Part shown: positions 36,003 through 45,704 of the stretch, one piece after another | Layout of the letters: each line of letters opens with the position of its first letter | Numbering within the stretch: position 1 is the first letter of the stretch | Source: Owenia fusiformis | Taxonomy: Eukaryota; Annelida; Polychaeta; Sabellida; Oweniidae | Length of the DNA stretch: 60,000 nt | Assembly: GCA_903813345.2 (NCBI GenBank) | Contig: CAIIXF020000002.1 | Span: 30,376,926-30,436,925, forward strand | Reading direction: 5' to 3' | Notes under the pieces: generated by a model | What the model was told of the DNA's origin: nothing | Seen by the model: only the letters and a program-made list of their open reading frames with translations | Databases searched by the model: none | Position numbers and translations under genes: made by a program

Positions 36003-36022
36003 TCATTTTATTTATTTATTTC
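36003..36022 (-). terminator. Poly(A) signals at the protease stop
   Basis: On the minus strand AATAAATAAATAAAATGA spans the protease stop codon, giving overlapping AATAAA hexamers between the capsid-protease block and the integrase gene. Confidence 0.45.
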
Positions 36023-36451
36023 ATATAGTGATAATAGATATTGAATGGTTTCAACGACCTCCTGTTCATTTTTATACAGTACATTATTCACGATATAGTC
36101 CATGGAATAACCTCGGCATCTCAACAACAGGAACATAGTGCAAAAGTGTCCACAGCTGGAACTGTTTAGATTTTGCACGCGTATGGCATTATACTGCTGT
36201 TCATTCGTGTACGCGGTGAATCCATAGACATCTGGCGCATTGCCCAACGGATCAAAAAACTCCAGTTGTTTATGTCCAGCGTAATAACAGGTCCAATGTT
36301 CTCCAGGGTGCCAACTCTCCTTGGTGTTGAGGACGTAACACTTTCCCTCTTTTAGACGATTCAGCATATGATCCTTAGCATAGACTCCCTTGAACGATGA
36401 CTCAGTGTCAGGATGCGTATCCAATATGAGACTTATCTGCTCAGAGTCCAT
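36008..36451 (-). CDS. PRO: Adenain-like cysteine protease (capsid maturation)
   Basis: Predicted 147-aa protease of the adenain/Ulp1 fold (family C5-like), expected to process virion proteins. The triad is His52 (GEHWTCYY), Asp67 (EFFDPLG) and Cys100 (SSSCGHFC), with Gln93 as the oxyanion-hole residue, in the order and spacing of the family. The length is short, as usual for Polintons. The ATG at 36451 lies two bases after the major capsid stop; the frame is open from a GTG two codons earlier. The stop is embedded in repeated AATAAA on the minus strand (36003-36022), so a transcript covering the capsid-protease set could end here. Confidence 0.92.
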   Translation of the reverse strand: MDSEQISLILDTHPDTESSFKGVYAKDHMLNRLKEGKCYVLNTKESWHPGEHWTCYYAGHKQLEFFDPLGNAPDVYGFTAYTNEQQYNAIRVQNLNSSSCGHFCTMFLLLRCRGYSMDYIVNNVLYKNEQEVVETIQYLLSLYEINK

Positions 36452-36453
36452 GG

Positions 36454-37797
36454 TCACTCCAGAATTATATTTCTCGATAAGTCTATTTGAAATTTATTGG
36501 GGAAGGTTGCCAGCATCATCAAGTTTATTGGTTCCGCCAATGGTTCAGTAAACTGCGCACTCACTTTGACACTGCCTTTCTTGACTAAAGGAAAAGAGAA
36601 TGTTTCGCTGGTTTTATCTTGAGCTTGGATATTGTACTTGAAAATGGCGTAACCAAAAGGGAATGACATCTTGTCAATTATCAAACCCTCATCATCGTGG
36701 AGGTCTGAGAATAAACGATCATATTCGTTGGCGTATTGATTTTCATAGGGAGCATCCCCAAACACTGGTCTCAGAGCTCGTCCCGGGACACTGGTACCGT
36801 CAATGGCGACTTCTAAAAAGTTTACTTTGAAGTGATGATAATTGAATGGGTTTAGGTTGTAAGCCCCACTGGTAGCCTTCGATTTGGTGAAAAAAATCAA
36901 CAGCCTGGATGGTACATTCCCTTGGAAGCAATCGTGTATGCTATAAGAAGTCAGCCCCTGGGGAACTATCCATGAACGTATCTGATTATGTTCATAAGGG
37001 TATACAGCGTTGCGTTCTTTCAATTCCATGTTATACGATGTGAGAATACCAGGAGACACAGTTATCATAGGAACAAGGAGATGAGCATCAAGCAACTGAA
37101 CTCTATAGTCTGCATCTGGCTCATTCGAAATGAGGTTGAAGGCATCTTCGCTGGGTGTCAGTTTCACATTGATCGGTACGCCATTTAAGATATAGCGATC
37201 CATTTGAAACAGGTCGTGTAAAATAGGACCTTGCAGCTCCACCTCTCTAGATACCATCACAAGTGTAGCTCTCCTCTTTAACCCTGTGTTGTTCCCAGAT
37301 ATGGTATTGCTATCATCTATGAAAGCTGAATTCTGAATAGTCCCTTCGTCCTTGTAGAAAAATTCGTTTTGCAATCTTGAGTTATGAGCCGCTGGTGACT
37401 GTGTCAGAAGTCTGTTTAGATGAGCCTTATAGGGGTAATAATTGCTGGAGGAGCTAACCACTTGGTGCTGCAGCATGACTTCTACTCGCTGCCATAAGGC
37501 ATGCATCCATCCAGTTACTGGTGCTACGTTTGATAGAGAGGGAGATATATCCAAATTCGATCCATCACTCTTGGTGATCTTCAATTTTAAAAAGAGCTTG
37601 ACGTCCTTCAGATTGATGAACTGAGAAGAGTTGTTTGGGATAACAAACTCCACTGGCGTTCCACGTGACAAGGGGTTCACAGGGCGAATTTCCACGAAGT
37701 TGACTGTTGTCACACTGCTTTGAGTGCTGGGTGTCTCGAACAAGTTGAGGCTACCATCCAAAATGTCTCCACTAGAGCCATCTATTTTGAATGCCAT
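36454..37797 (-). CDS. MCP: Polinton major capsid protein (double jelly-roll type)
   Basis: 447-aa protein, ATG at 37797. The N-terminal region (residues ~25-75: NFVEIRPVNPL, SPIEF-like TPVEFVIPN, then SQFINLKDVKLFLKLKI) matches my memory of the 'F54H12.2-like' proteins of invertebrate genomes, identified as Polinton major capsid proteins. The rest alternates short beta-rich stretches, with no catalytic motif or membrane segment, as expected for a double jelly-roll hexon-type subunit. At 447 aa it is at the small end for such proteins. It overlaps the gene upstream by 16 bp and is followed after two bases by the protease, the usual capsid-protease neighbourhood. No frameshift or stop interrupts it. 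Confidence 0.85.
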   Translation of the reverse strand: MAFKIDGSSGDILDGSLNLFETPSTQSSVTTVNFVEIRPVNPLSRGTPVEFVIPNNSSQFINLKDVKLFLKLKITKSDGSNLDISPSLSNVAPVTGWMHALWQRVEVMLQHQVVSSSSNYYPYKAHLNRLLTQSPAAHNSRLQNEFFYKDEGTIQNSAFIDDSNTISGNNTGLKRRATLVMVSREVELQGPILHDLFQMDRYILNGVPINVKLTPSEDAFNLISNEPDADYRVQLLDAHLLVPMITVSPGILTSYNMELKERNAVYPYEHNQIRSWIVPQGLTSYSIHDCFQGNVPSRLLIFFTKSKATSGAYNLNPFNYHHFKVNFLEVAIDGTSVPGRALRPVFGDAPYENQYANEYDRLFSDLHDDEGLIIDKMSFPFGYAIFKYNIQAQDKTSETFSFPLVKKGSVKVSAQFTEPLAEPINLMMLATFPNKFQIDLSRNIILE

Positions 37798-38099
37798 ATT
37801 TTATACTCCTCAGTTGTCCTCGTGCGTTTACTCTTGGGTGCTTTGTTAACTACTGGATCACTAGCCTGTCGTTTTCCCTTATATATCGATCTTTGACGTT
37901 CTATTTCCGCCTGTGCTCTTTCCACTACAGCCTCAGTTGGAGATATAACAGTGACTGGTTTCTTAATGATGTCAACAGAAATCCACCTATTTCTGTGTTT
38001 TCCACGTCCAATTTGAGTGATGATTCCCACCTCTCTATCAGATTTCAACAGTTGCTGCCACTTGTTGGTGTTATCTATATAAGGTACTAGCTTAGGCAT
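37782..38099 (-). CDS. Small basic Polinton protein of unknown function (105 aa)
   Basis: Intact 105-codon ORF between the penton-like and major capsid genes, overlapping the latter by 16 bp. The first half is mixed (KLVPYIDNTNKWQQLLKSDR, then a small domain rich in Gly/Arg/Ile). Residues ~58-75 form a charged helix (VERAQAEIERQRSIYKGK), and the tail is basic (KAPKSKRTRTTEEYK). I do not recognise a named family. Position and charge suggest a virion/core component, as for adenovirus core proteins, but that is inference. Confidence 0.75.
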   Translation of the reverse strand: MPKLVPYIDNTNKWQQLLKSDREVGIITQIGRGKHRNRWISVDIIKKPVTVISPTEAVVERAQAEIERQRSIYKGKRQASDPVVNKAPKSKRTRTTEEYKIWHSK

Positions 38100-38103
38100 T
38101 CTT

Positions 38104-38520
38104 CTAAATCACTCTTTTTAAGTGTATTGTACAAGTCAGTCTCTGGTTGTTAAATGAGACAGATTGGTTGTCACTTCCTCTTATATAGAAATGAATTCTA
38201 TCAAATTGATTGAATTTCACGGAGGTGTAGAGCACTGGATTGAAGTATCGCCAACCCTCTGCTGCCTCTATCCTCCTTAAGATGGACTGTTTTCTTCCAT
38301 TGACCACGCTTTCATCCATCAAATCGCAGAAAACATCCAGGTAGGCTACACTTGGTTGGTCTACCAATGCAGGAAGTCCTATTTGCAAGAGTCCTATTTT
38401 CCAATATCCTTCTAGGTTTAAATAACTAGGTAATTTCACTGTAAAATGCTCACTGGTGTTAAATGGGAAATATTCTCGGGAATCCCTACTGTCCACGTGT
38501 AAATAATGGTCCGTATCCAT
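38104..38520 (-). CDS. mCP: Penton-like minor capsid protein (single jelly roll)
   Basis: First gene of the set, 138 aa from the ATG at 38520; the frame continues four codons further upstream, but only to a TTG. The N-terminal string DSREYFPFNTSEHFTVKLP followed by LEGYWKIGLLQIGLPA is the signature I associate with Polinton penton-like proteins (a short Asp/Ser segment, YFP.N....F.V.LP, then L.G.W.VGL). Remaining residues look beta-rich, fitting one jelly roll. It would occupy capsid vertices. It ends four bases before the next start. Upstream begins the 2.2-kb non-coding part, which should hold the main promoter. Confidence 0.8.
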   Translation of the reverse strand: MDTDHYLHVDSRDSREYFPFNTSEHFTVKLPSYLNLEGYWKIGLLQIGLPALVDQPSVAYLDVFCDLMDESVVNGRKQSILRRIEAAEGWRYFNPVLYTSVKFNQFDRIHFYIRGSDNQSVSFNNQRLTCTIHLKRVI

Positions 38521-38532
38521 CCTATGGTTCAA

Positions 38533-39400
38533 TGTAAATGAGTGCTATTTGGACGAAGTGTCTCGTTTTATGCTACTAAAGTCCCCCCCCCACTAGTTTT
38601 TACGTTCACTATATTACTTAAATCAATGTTACTGTTTTCTTCATAGGAATATTCTCAGATAATTGTTTTGGTTACCATTTTATAACTCACCCTGTATGTT
38701 ACTAATCCGTTAGATGATGTTGTGTCACCCTGTATATAAGAAAATGATTTCAGAGAACATTACAATTAAAGGGGTCATAAAGACTTGAGACGAGTTGGGA
38801 CTGCTACAATTTTACTTACTTTGATTTATTTCATTAAGCAGTAACTCGAGAAATAATGTTTCAATTTGATTGTTTTGGACCTTAAAGTTTCAAAGACCTT
38901 TGACAATAACAATTTAAAGCTAAAAGGAAACCCTAACCTGCTTTTTGAAACTTTATTACCACTTTAATTATTCATATTCTATAAGCGCGGTTAAAAGTGA
39001 GCACGGGTATGTGTTATCTCAAGAGGGTCAACTGATATACAGTCGAGAATATACAGTCGATATATAGCTAGTATGAGTATATGATATCAAAGTCCAAGGC
39101 AAACTGTTGCTAAAAGCGTTTACACTCTTGAGAAGTGACTAAAAGAAACCATTTTATGAATTATATATCATGACAATGTACACATATAATGGCTATGGAT
39201 TTTCAAGAAGTGGGAGTTATGGCAGTTAACTACTATGGGAACACATTCAAGGAGGTGAGAGTTGTTTTTTGAATTGTGGGAACATACTCTTGAAAATCAG
39301 ATCAGTACATTTTAGCAGAAACGCGGAAAACACGAGCTAAATTATATGTTTCAGAAGTCTCGCTGCTGACTGAAGGGATCTCACAGAGCAGACGAACATG
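38533..39400. other. Non-coding part of the Polinton upstream of its genes
   Basis: No ORF above 60 codons on either strand and no trace I can see of polymerase B, helicase or primase motifs. It holds a run of nine or ten C (38582-38591) and AT-rich unique sequence. This is the place to look for the promoter of the minus-strand set. Confidence 0.6.
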
Positions 39401-39429
39401 GCACTGTCAACTCAACTTAGAATGTTTCT

Positions 39430-40700
39430 TGATCGAAATACAGGTCTGAATTAGCTTTGAGAATTCTAATTAAAGTGTGACATATCTTTGGTCCTCTAAT
39501 TTCAGATGTTTTCGAGTTTCAATGGGGATTCCTTTGTTCAACAGACACATGGGTTTTAATTTTGGGCCACCTAATTCAGTTTAAAAATATTTTTGAGGCT
39601 ATTATTTCGAGACTCATTTGCATTCCAGTCTCCTAATTTAGGTGAAAAAATATTTTTGGTCCTCTAATTTCTGATATTTCTGAATTTCAATGGGATTCCC
39701 CAGGTTATACAGACGTACGGATTTTAAATTTCGGTCTCCTAAATATCGGTCAAGAATATTTTTAGGCTGGTATTTCATGACTCGTTTGCATTCCAGTCTC
39801 CTAATTTAGGTGAAAAAGTAGTTTTGGTCCTCTAATTTCTGATATTTTTGAGTTTTAATGGGATTTCCCATGTTAAACGTATGGATTTTATTTTTGTGGT
39901 CTCCTAGGTAATAAACTATTTTGAGGCTGGTATTTCGAGACTCGTTTGCATTCAAGTCTCCTAATGTAGGTGAAAAAATAGTTTTGGTCCTCTAATTTCT
40001 GATATTTTTGAGTTTTAATGGGATTTCCCATGTTAAACGTATGGATTTTATTTTTGTGGTCTCCTAGGTAATAAACTATTTTGAGGCTGGTATTTCGAGA
40101 CTCGTTTGCATTCAAGTCTCCTAATGTAGGTGAAAAATATTTTTAGCCTGATATTTAGAGACCATAGTTTATGTTCCATGCGAAATAGAGGCAAGACGTG
40201 TTTATTCCTACTCAAAATAAAATGTATCTGATCTTCTTTGCAGGTACATGGTTATGGGACTATAAAGACTAAACCTAGCAGAGGCATACCTAGAAGAAGC
40301 ATCTTTACAAAGTAAACTACCAAATCTATCGGATTATAATGACTGTTTACTGCTATCTTGTAGCGTGCCAGCAGATGTGTCAGCTTGAAGGATAAACGAT
40401 CGGGACTAAAGATACGAATAAAGACCTCATTGACTGTATAAAGAATGTTTCTGGATCTAGATTAGTAAAAACAAGTCTGAAATTGCATTTGAGAATCGAC
40501 TTAACTGTTTTTCTGTTGCAGATGACGTGATTAGGCGAGTTAGACCTGTCAACCCATAATATAGTATATCGCCTTATCTATAAAATGTTGAAAAACCGAG
40601 GACTTTGGATCCATTTTATCTCAAAATGTTGGAAAATCTTATCTCTAGGATGAAAAATGTTATCTTAAAATGGAGGAATTTGCTATCTTTAAAACTGGCT
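39430..40700. repeat. Decayed, expanded copy of the terminal repeat beside the right repeat
   Basis: Segments here match the right terminal repeat in the same orientation and order. From ~39480 a unit (TTGGTCCTCTAATTTCTGAT ... TCCCATGTTAAACG ... CTCGTTTGCATTC ... AGTCTCCTAATTTAGGTG) is reiterated about four times up to ~40145. It corresponds to 40930-41095. Then 40517-40545 (GTTGCAGATGACGTGATTAGGCG) matches 41300-41322, and 40655-40695 (ATGTTATCTTAAAATGGAGG...) matches the 23-bp repeat zone. The last two copies of the reiterated unit (about 39795-40140) are nearly identical over ~170 bp. Confidence 0.75.
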
Positions 40701-40708
40701 AAATAAAG

Positions 40709-41715
40709 TGTGTCATTTTGTTTCTCCCCGATCATGCTGCTGCTTACTGGGGGCATACTCTAGTATACAGCTCGGATTCTGTACGGTACGCGAGTTGTTT
40801 AAAGGAGCTCGGCTCCTTTAAACAACTAAGTTCATCTGTATGCCATAGACGTGGAGACTTCTCACACACATGCTTTTCGATCTCTAAATGCTGGTCTGAA
40901 ATAGCTTTTGAGTACCCTAATTCGACCGTAACATATTTTTGGTCCCCCTAATTTCTGACGTTTCCCAGCGCCAATGGGATTTGCCATGTTAAACGGACGA
41001 ACGGATTTTAATTTTCGGTCCTTCTGATTTTGCGTTAAAAACATTTTTGGACTCGTGTTTCGAGACTCGATCGCATTTCAGTCTCCTTAATCAGTGACAT
41101 ATTCTCCAGCCCAAGTAGCTCCTAATCAGTATATAAGCGGGTGGTTAACAGTCGTATTCATCAATGGCTCTACATAGCTCAGTAGGGCGGATGTCTTAGC
41201 TCCTCAGCTTCCCATCCAATTTTCATATCCCTTAATGCGGGCCTAGAATAGCACCTTAAGTTGTTTTTTTAAAAAGTTCAACTTACCTATTTTTTCTGCT
41301 GCAGATGACGTGATTAGGCAGACCTGTCTAAAACTCAGCCATTATATAGTATATCACCTTATCTTTAAAATGTTGAAAAAATCATAAATGGTGAAATTTG
41401 TTATCTTCAGATGGTGGAATTTGTTATCTTCAGATGGTGGAATTTGTTATCTTCAGATGGTGGAATTTGTTATCTTCAGATGGTGGAATTTGTTATCTTT
41501 AAATGAAGTAAACGTTATCGGTTCGAGCCAGCCTATTGGTCGCCGGCTCCCGTATCGCTCCCTGGTTGTCCCTGAGTGTCTCAGATTGTCCCAGAATGTC
41601 CCAGATTGACCCTGATTGGCTCAGATTGGCCCTGATTGGTCCAGATTGGTCCCATTTGCCTGACTTTCCCATTTGCCTGACTTTCCCGGGCCTCATTCCT
41701 ACGGATAATACTACT
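40709..41715. repeat. Polinton right terminal inverted repeat (1007 bp)
   Basis: Inverted match to 32483-33485. It ends ...ATAATACTACT followed by the target duplication AAGACC. It carries the same inner hairpin (40793-40827), the same five 23-bp units (about 41386-41500) and the same CAGATTGGYCC-type iterations (about 41570-41660). It is longer than the left repeat by one 4-bp indel (near 41034). Confidence 0.95.
40793..40827. repeat. Perfect 16-bp-arm hairpin in right repeat
   Basis: AGTTGTTTAAAGGAGC, loop TCG, GCTCCTTTAAACAACT; the exact counterpart of the hairpin in the left repeat, about 85-120 bp from the inner edge. Confidence 0.9.
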
Positions 41716-41721
41716 AAGACC

Positions 41722-42974
41722 CTTTAAAGTACAAGTTTACGTATACGTTTTCGAAACAACTTTTATCGAAAGCTCTCTATTGTCACGTCATGTATAATCC
41801 GGATCGAAAGTAATGTCCCAATCTGCTCCATTTACTTGTTTTTCCGTTGATATTGTTTTTTTCGTGGTTAACATTTGGAAATCTGTAAAACAGCAATATG
41901 AAAGACAACCGAAAAATAGTTTTTTTTGTCATTTTGGCACTGATCTTGTACTGTGATTAAAAACGACCCCAAAAAGCCTTATTCGTACACAAGCTTGCAA
42001 AACGAGACTGTTCCATGTCAGCGTGTCAGAACGCGAAATAGCCTATTTAGAATTAGGATTCAGACAACGAGTAATCATTAGTCATTATTACAAATAATTA
42101 TAAGTTACTACAGAGAACTATTTGTAAGTATCAACTGATCTGCTCCGCTATATTACAGCACAATGGGTATTAATTGCAAATTGCAAAGAGGAAACAATTA
42201 ATGAATCCGATTCCCGATCAGGGAACAATGTAACAGTCTATAATTCATCCCGTCGAGACAATAGCAACGGTATGGTGTTCGTAATAGAGGGTTTTAATGG
42301 ACTACCTTGTTTTGCATTGTTGTAGGTGTTGCGGAGATGTGGTTATCGACGAGTAGGCACTAATCAAAAGTCATTGGAACATTAATGACAGCTTATACAA
42401 TTAAAATAAGTGCAAATAAAAGGGATTGAGGTGATATGAGAGTAAGTTCTGAATTCCCAATTCTACAATGAATAAACACACAAGGAGCTCACGACTTCAT
42501 GGTTACGATAAGGCACATTGCTTGGCTTTTTGCTCTCCTCGTTCCATGTCTTTTTTTCGAAAAGGTCCAACAGTTCTGACTCTATTTCAGGATGATCTTT
42601 CGACTTTCAGGATCATCTGACTAAAAATGGAAAATCAATAAAGTAGTATTTTTGTTATATTGGATGGATCTCTAATTATTATTCACAAAGAAGGACGCAT
42701 AATCGCTTTCAAACTGAATTTTTGAATATCATATCATTTCTTAAAAAGTTTATGCGAAGTATCTTCTCTTGTCAGTTTCATCCTTTTCTGCATTGCTAGC
42801 CACTAGCAACTAATTTTGAGTGGGTGTTTCTATTCATAGTAAGCAATCCTCAAAGCAAATTAGTTTTTTAGGAAATAATTCTGCCAGAATAAATGAGCTA
42901 ATGAAATGTAAAACTATTATAATAGACTAGACAGATAATAGACAAGTGATGGGATGAAGTCATTCCAATATCAT
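41722..42974. other. Gene-free stretch, right flank of the Polinton
   Basis: Unique AT-rich sequence. A minus-strand SINE-tail fragment lies at about 42465-42535 (shares AATAAACACACAAGGAGC with the 14.2-kb copy). Nothing else recognised. Confidence 0.5.
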
Positions 42975-43169
42975 CAGGCCCGTAGCCAGGGGGTTCGAGC
43001 GAACCCCCCCCCCTGGCCAAAAGATCTTTCAAAATCATGCAGTTTTTCACCATTCTGAGTACTTTTTAAGTGATTTTGGCCAAAAATTTTTGATTAAAAT
43101 TGTCTTAAGTGAACCCCCTGGAATTTTCAAAAAGTGAACCCCCCTTGACAAATCATGGCTACGGGCCTG
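42975..43169. mobile_element. MITE, CAGGCCCGTAGCC ends (195 bp)
   Basis: The inverted tips CAGGCCCGTAGCC and GGCTACGGGCCTG enclose C- and G-runs and the shared core AAAATCATGCAGTTTTTCAC. The 5-bp direct repeat ATCAT flanks it (42970-42974 and 43170-43174). Same family as 690-880. Confidence 0.8.
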
Positions 43170-45704
43170 ATCATAGATATCTTCAGACATATGATACATT
43201 TAGAAATGGGGGGGGGGTCTTCTGCCCTTTCTTCTGATTAGAATTGTCCAGGTATACTTATTCTGTTATTCTATGAAAGTTAAGAACTTAATAGATTTTG
43301 GGCATTCTGGGTACATTTTAAGGCAGCCATTTTTTATTTCAACGTACGATATTCATCGTTCGCAGTGGATCTTGCACTTACAGATAATAAATGGATAATA
43401 AAACTAATATAAAATAGTACACTAAAATATACATTATTTCACATAAAACATTTATATTATATCTATATATACTACGCTTATTTGCTGAAAGCAGAATTAG
43501 ATCCAGTGAGCACCCTTTCCAACTTTGGAATTCTTTAGGCTCATGCCAAATAATTTCATGTCTATTTCGAAAATCGTTGTTCCTTCCTTAACATTTTTAC
43601 GTATTATTTGGAAGAACGAGTTTAAATTAACGTCACAATTTGATATATCACAGGGCGTTGGTGATTTTTAGAATTATGTTGCCCCTACATGTATATCTCT
43701 GGTTCTTCCTTTACACGTATTGTTAAACCAGTGTATTCCTTCAGTCATATGAAATAGCTCGATGCCTCCATCATAGGTAGCAGAGTCGTATATTGCTTTC
43801 ATTACGTATAACATGTATAAGGAACAAATAAGCCATATATACATGTCTTCTTTACACAAATCATTCCACATTACTTGTGAAAATATTTTTAAACTTAATG
43901 ATGCGGACACATTCTGGTATGCCAGAGCCCCTCTTATCTGCAATATGGAAGGATAAAGACAGAGGCGAGGCTATCGCGATGATGCTGACATCTTTTTATA
44001 GAACAGGTCAAAATTGAAACTAATGAAGACCACTTACAATTACTAATCAGAGAACGGAACAGGAGAGACATAATATTATAATAGTTTATATAGAAATAAA
44101 TGTATCTTAATTAAAAAAAACAGAAGAGAGATTTACTAAAAAAACACAATTCATTTATTAGTATGCACATCAAGCCACCAATAGGCAAATACAAGATAAG
44201 CAAGTGCATGCAAATCACATATCATTTTTAAAATACATCATACAAAGCAGTGCATGCATTACATAATATCTCATATTTATGCCTTTTTTCAATCTCCGAA
44301 TACACCTCTTCTAGATCTGAAATATAGCATTACAGGGTGATCAAAATGGTAGAACAATGCCAATAATGAGGAAATTTTAGTGCCAAATAGTGGTTCTCCG
44401 GATGTGAATCAAAATTATAGGCATTTTATTCAATGGATACATTTTTGGGGTCACCCTGTTTTTTCTTGATCTTGGAGCACTGCATTATGTACACTGAACA
44501 CATGCCGCTGTGGGCATATAAGTATTATAGGACTTGAGGTGTTACAGTTTAAAATATGGTATTTTCAAGTGTTACATTTAAGTTTGAATCTACAAATGCG
44601 GCTGCCCATTATTTGTTCTTCAAATTGAACTGAACACTGACTTCTAAACTTGAGATCTGTTTTGATATGGAAGTGTTATATGTGATTATTTAAACGCCAC
44701 TATTTTTACAAAAAAGTAAGTTTTATATAAATGGATATCTAATAAATCAAGACTTGTTTTACAAGCTTAAAGCATTCAATACTACTACAGTTCAAGTTCT
44801 TCACTTGTTTCAGACATTCTTGGACTTCAATACTACTAAAGTGTTCAATGAAAAATGGCTCATTATATGAACAAATAGCAATAATAAGCATTTTACGTGA
44901 ATCTCAGCTGTATCAAAGAGCATGCAACAATTACATTGTCTTTTATATATATATATGTTTTCATTTGTAGCATAAGTGACTTTAAGATATGAACATTGTT
45001 GACACAATTTAAAGGGATAGTATGCTTGCTCTCCCTTTACACACATAGGTAATTACATTTAAAAAAACTGTGCACATACCAGATGAATACAAAAATATGT
45101 TTGTAAGAGGAACATCAAATCTGGAAATTATTATGTAAGCCATTGACATATGTAATATGTTAATATTATATATAAGCGAGATCAAAATGAATATGAAGCA
45201 TATAGTCTGTATTAAAGTGGTGTATACTAGCCTAAAGCCTAAATCAGAATAACATTGGCAAAACATACTCACAAACAGACCTGAACACAATACATTTGAA
45301 AAATAGTGTTTATAAAAGCTGAATAGACATAATGATCTCAATGTATACAAAAAGTCACATGAAGAGATAGTTGTCAAAATGTCACAATGTTTGATGTGAT
45401 TTGAATCTACAGTAGAATGTGATCACTTTCATCACAAAAAGATGAGACAAAAACACATACCAGGTAGTGGTATAAAATACAAAAAAAAAAAATGAAAAAA
45501 AATGTACCATATAGTTGAGTAGAATGGTATGAAAACTTTGCAGTGGCTGCACAAATTCTAATATGGCCACATATGTGCATTAATAAAATGTAAAATGGAA
45601 CACAAAACCCTTCCTTCTGGAATTTGAGATTCTCTGTAAAAAGGCATTTTTCCGTAGCACTTTCATATCCTCATGACTCTTAATTGTTATAAATCAACTC
45701 TGTT
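43170..45704. other. Gene-free stretch including the probable PPAT 3' UTR
   Basis: The part nearest 45704 should be PPAT 3' untranslated sequence. The nearest minus-strand AATAAA complements I see are at about 44424 and 44155, so the UTR end is undetermined. ORFs here (43674, 44810, 45009, 45382; all minus) are Phe/Ile/Cys-rich without domains. A small mariner-like MITE lies at 44332-44459. Confidence 0.45.
44332..44459. mobile_element. Small mariner-like MITE (128 bp)
   Basis: The inverted tips ACAGGGTGA (44332) and TCACCCTGT (ends 44459) are the common mariner-type terminus, preceded by T on the left. No coding content. Confidence 0.5.

Larger units (their letters stand above)
32483..41715 (-). 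mobile_element. Compact Polinton/Maverick-type element, intact, lacking PolB
   Basis: The ends are terminal inverted repeats of 1003 bp (32483-33485) and 1007 bp (40709-41715), starting AGTAGTATTATCCG. They differ by eye at only a few positions plus one 4-bp indel. The insertion is flanked by the perfect 6-bp duplication AAGACC (32477-32482 and 41716-41721); 6-bp duplications and AG tips are hallmarks of Polintons. Eight intact ORFs, all on the minus strand and closely packed, encode the Polinton core: penton-like protein, major capsid protein, adenain-like protease, RVE integrase with chromodomain, A32-like ATPase, plus three small proteins. No protein-primed DNA polymerase B, helicase or primase is present. 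Autonomous Polintons are usually 15-20 kb. Near-identical repeats and intact frames indicate recent integration. Confidence 0.93.

Noticed and set aside
38533-40708. Possible remnant of DNA polymerase B in the Polinton
   Set aside because: No frame above ~75 codons, no polymerase motif in any reading, and the longest ORFs fall in the reiterated repeat.
41160-41230. tRNA-like box A (TAGCTCAGTAGG) in the Polinton repeat
   Set aside because: No box B follows and no cloverleaf closes; a short match is expected by chance. It might merit a look only if conserved among relatives.
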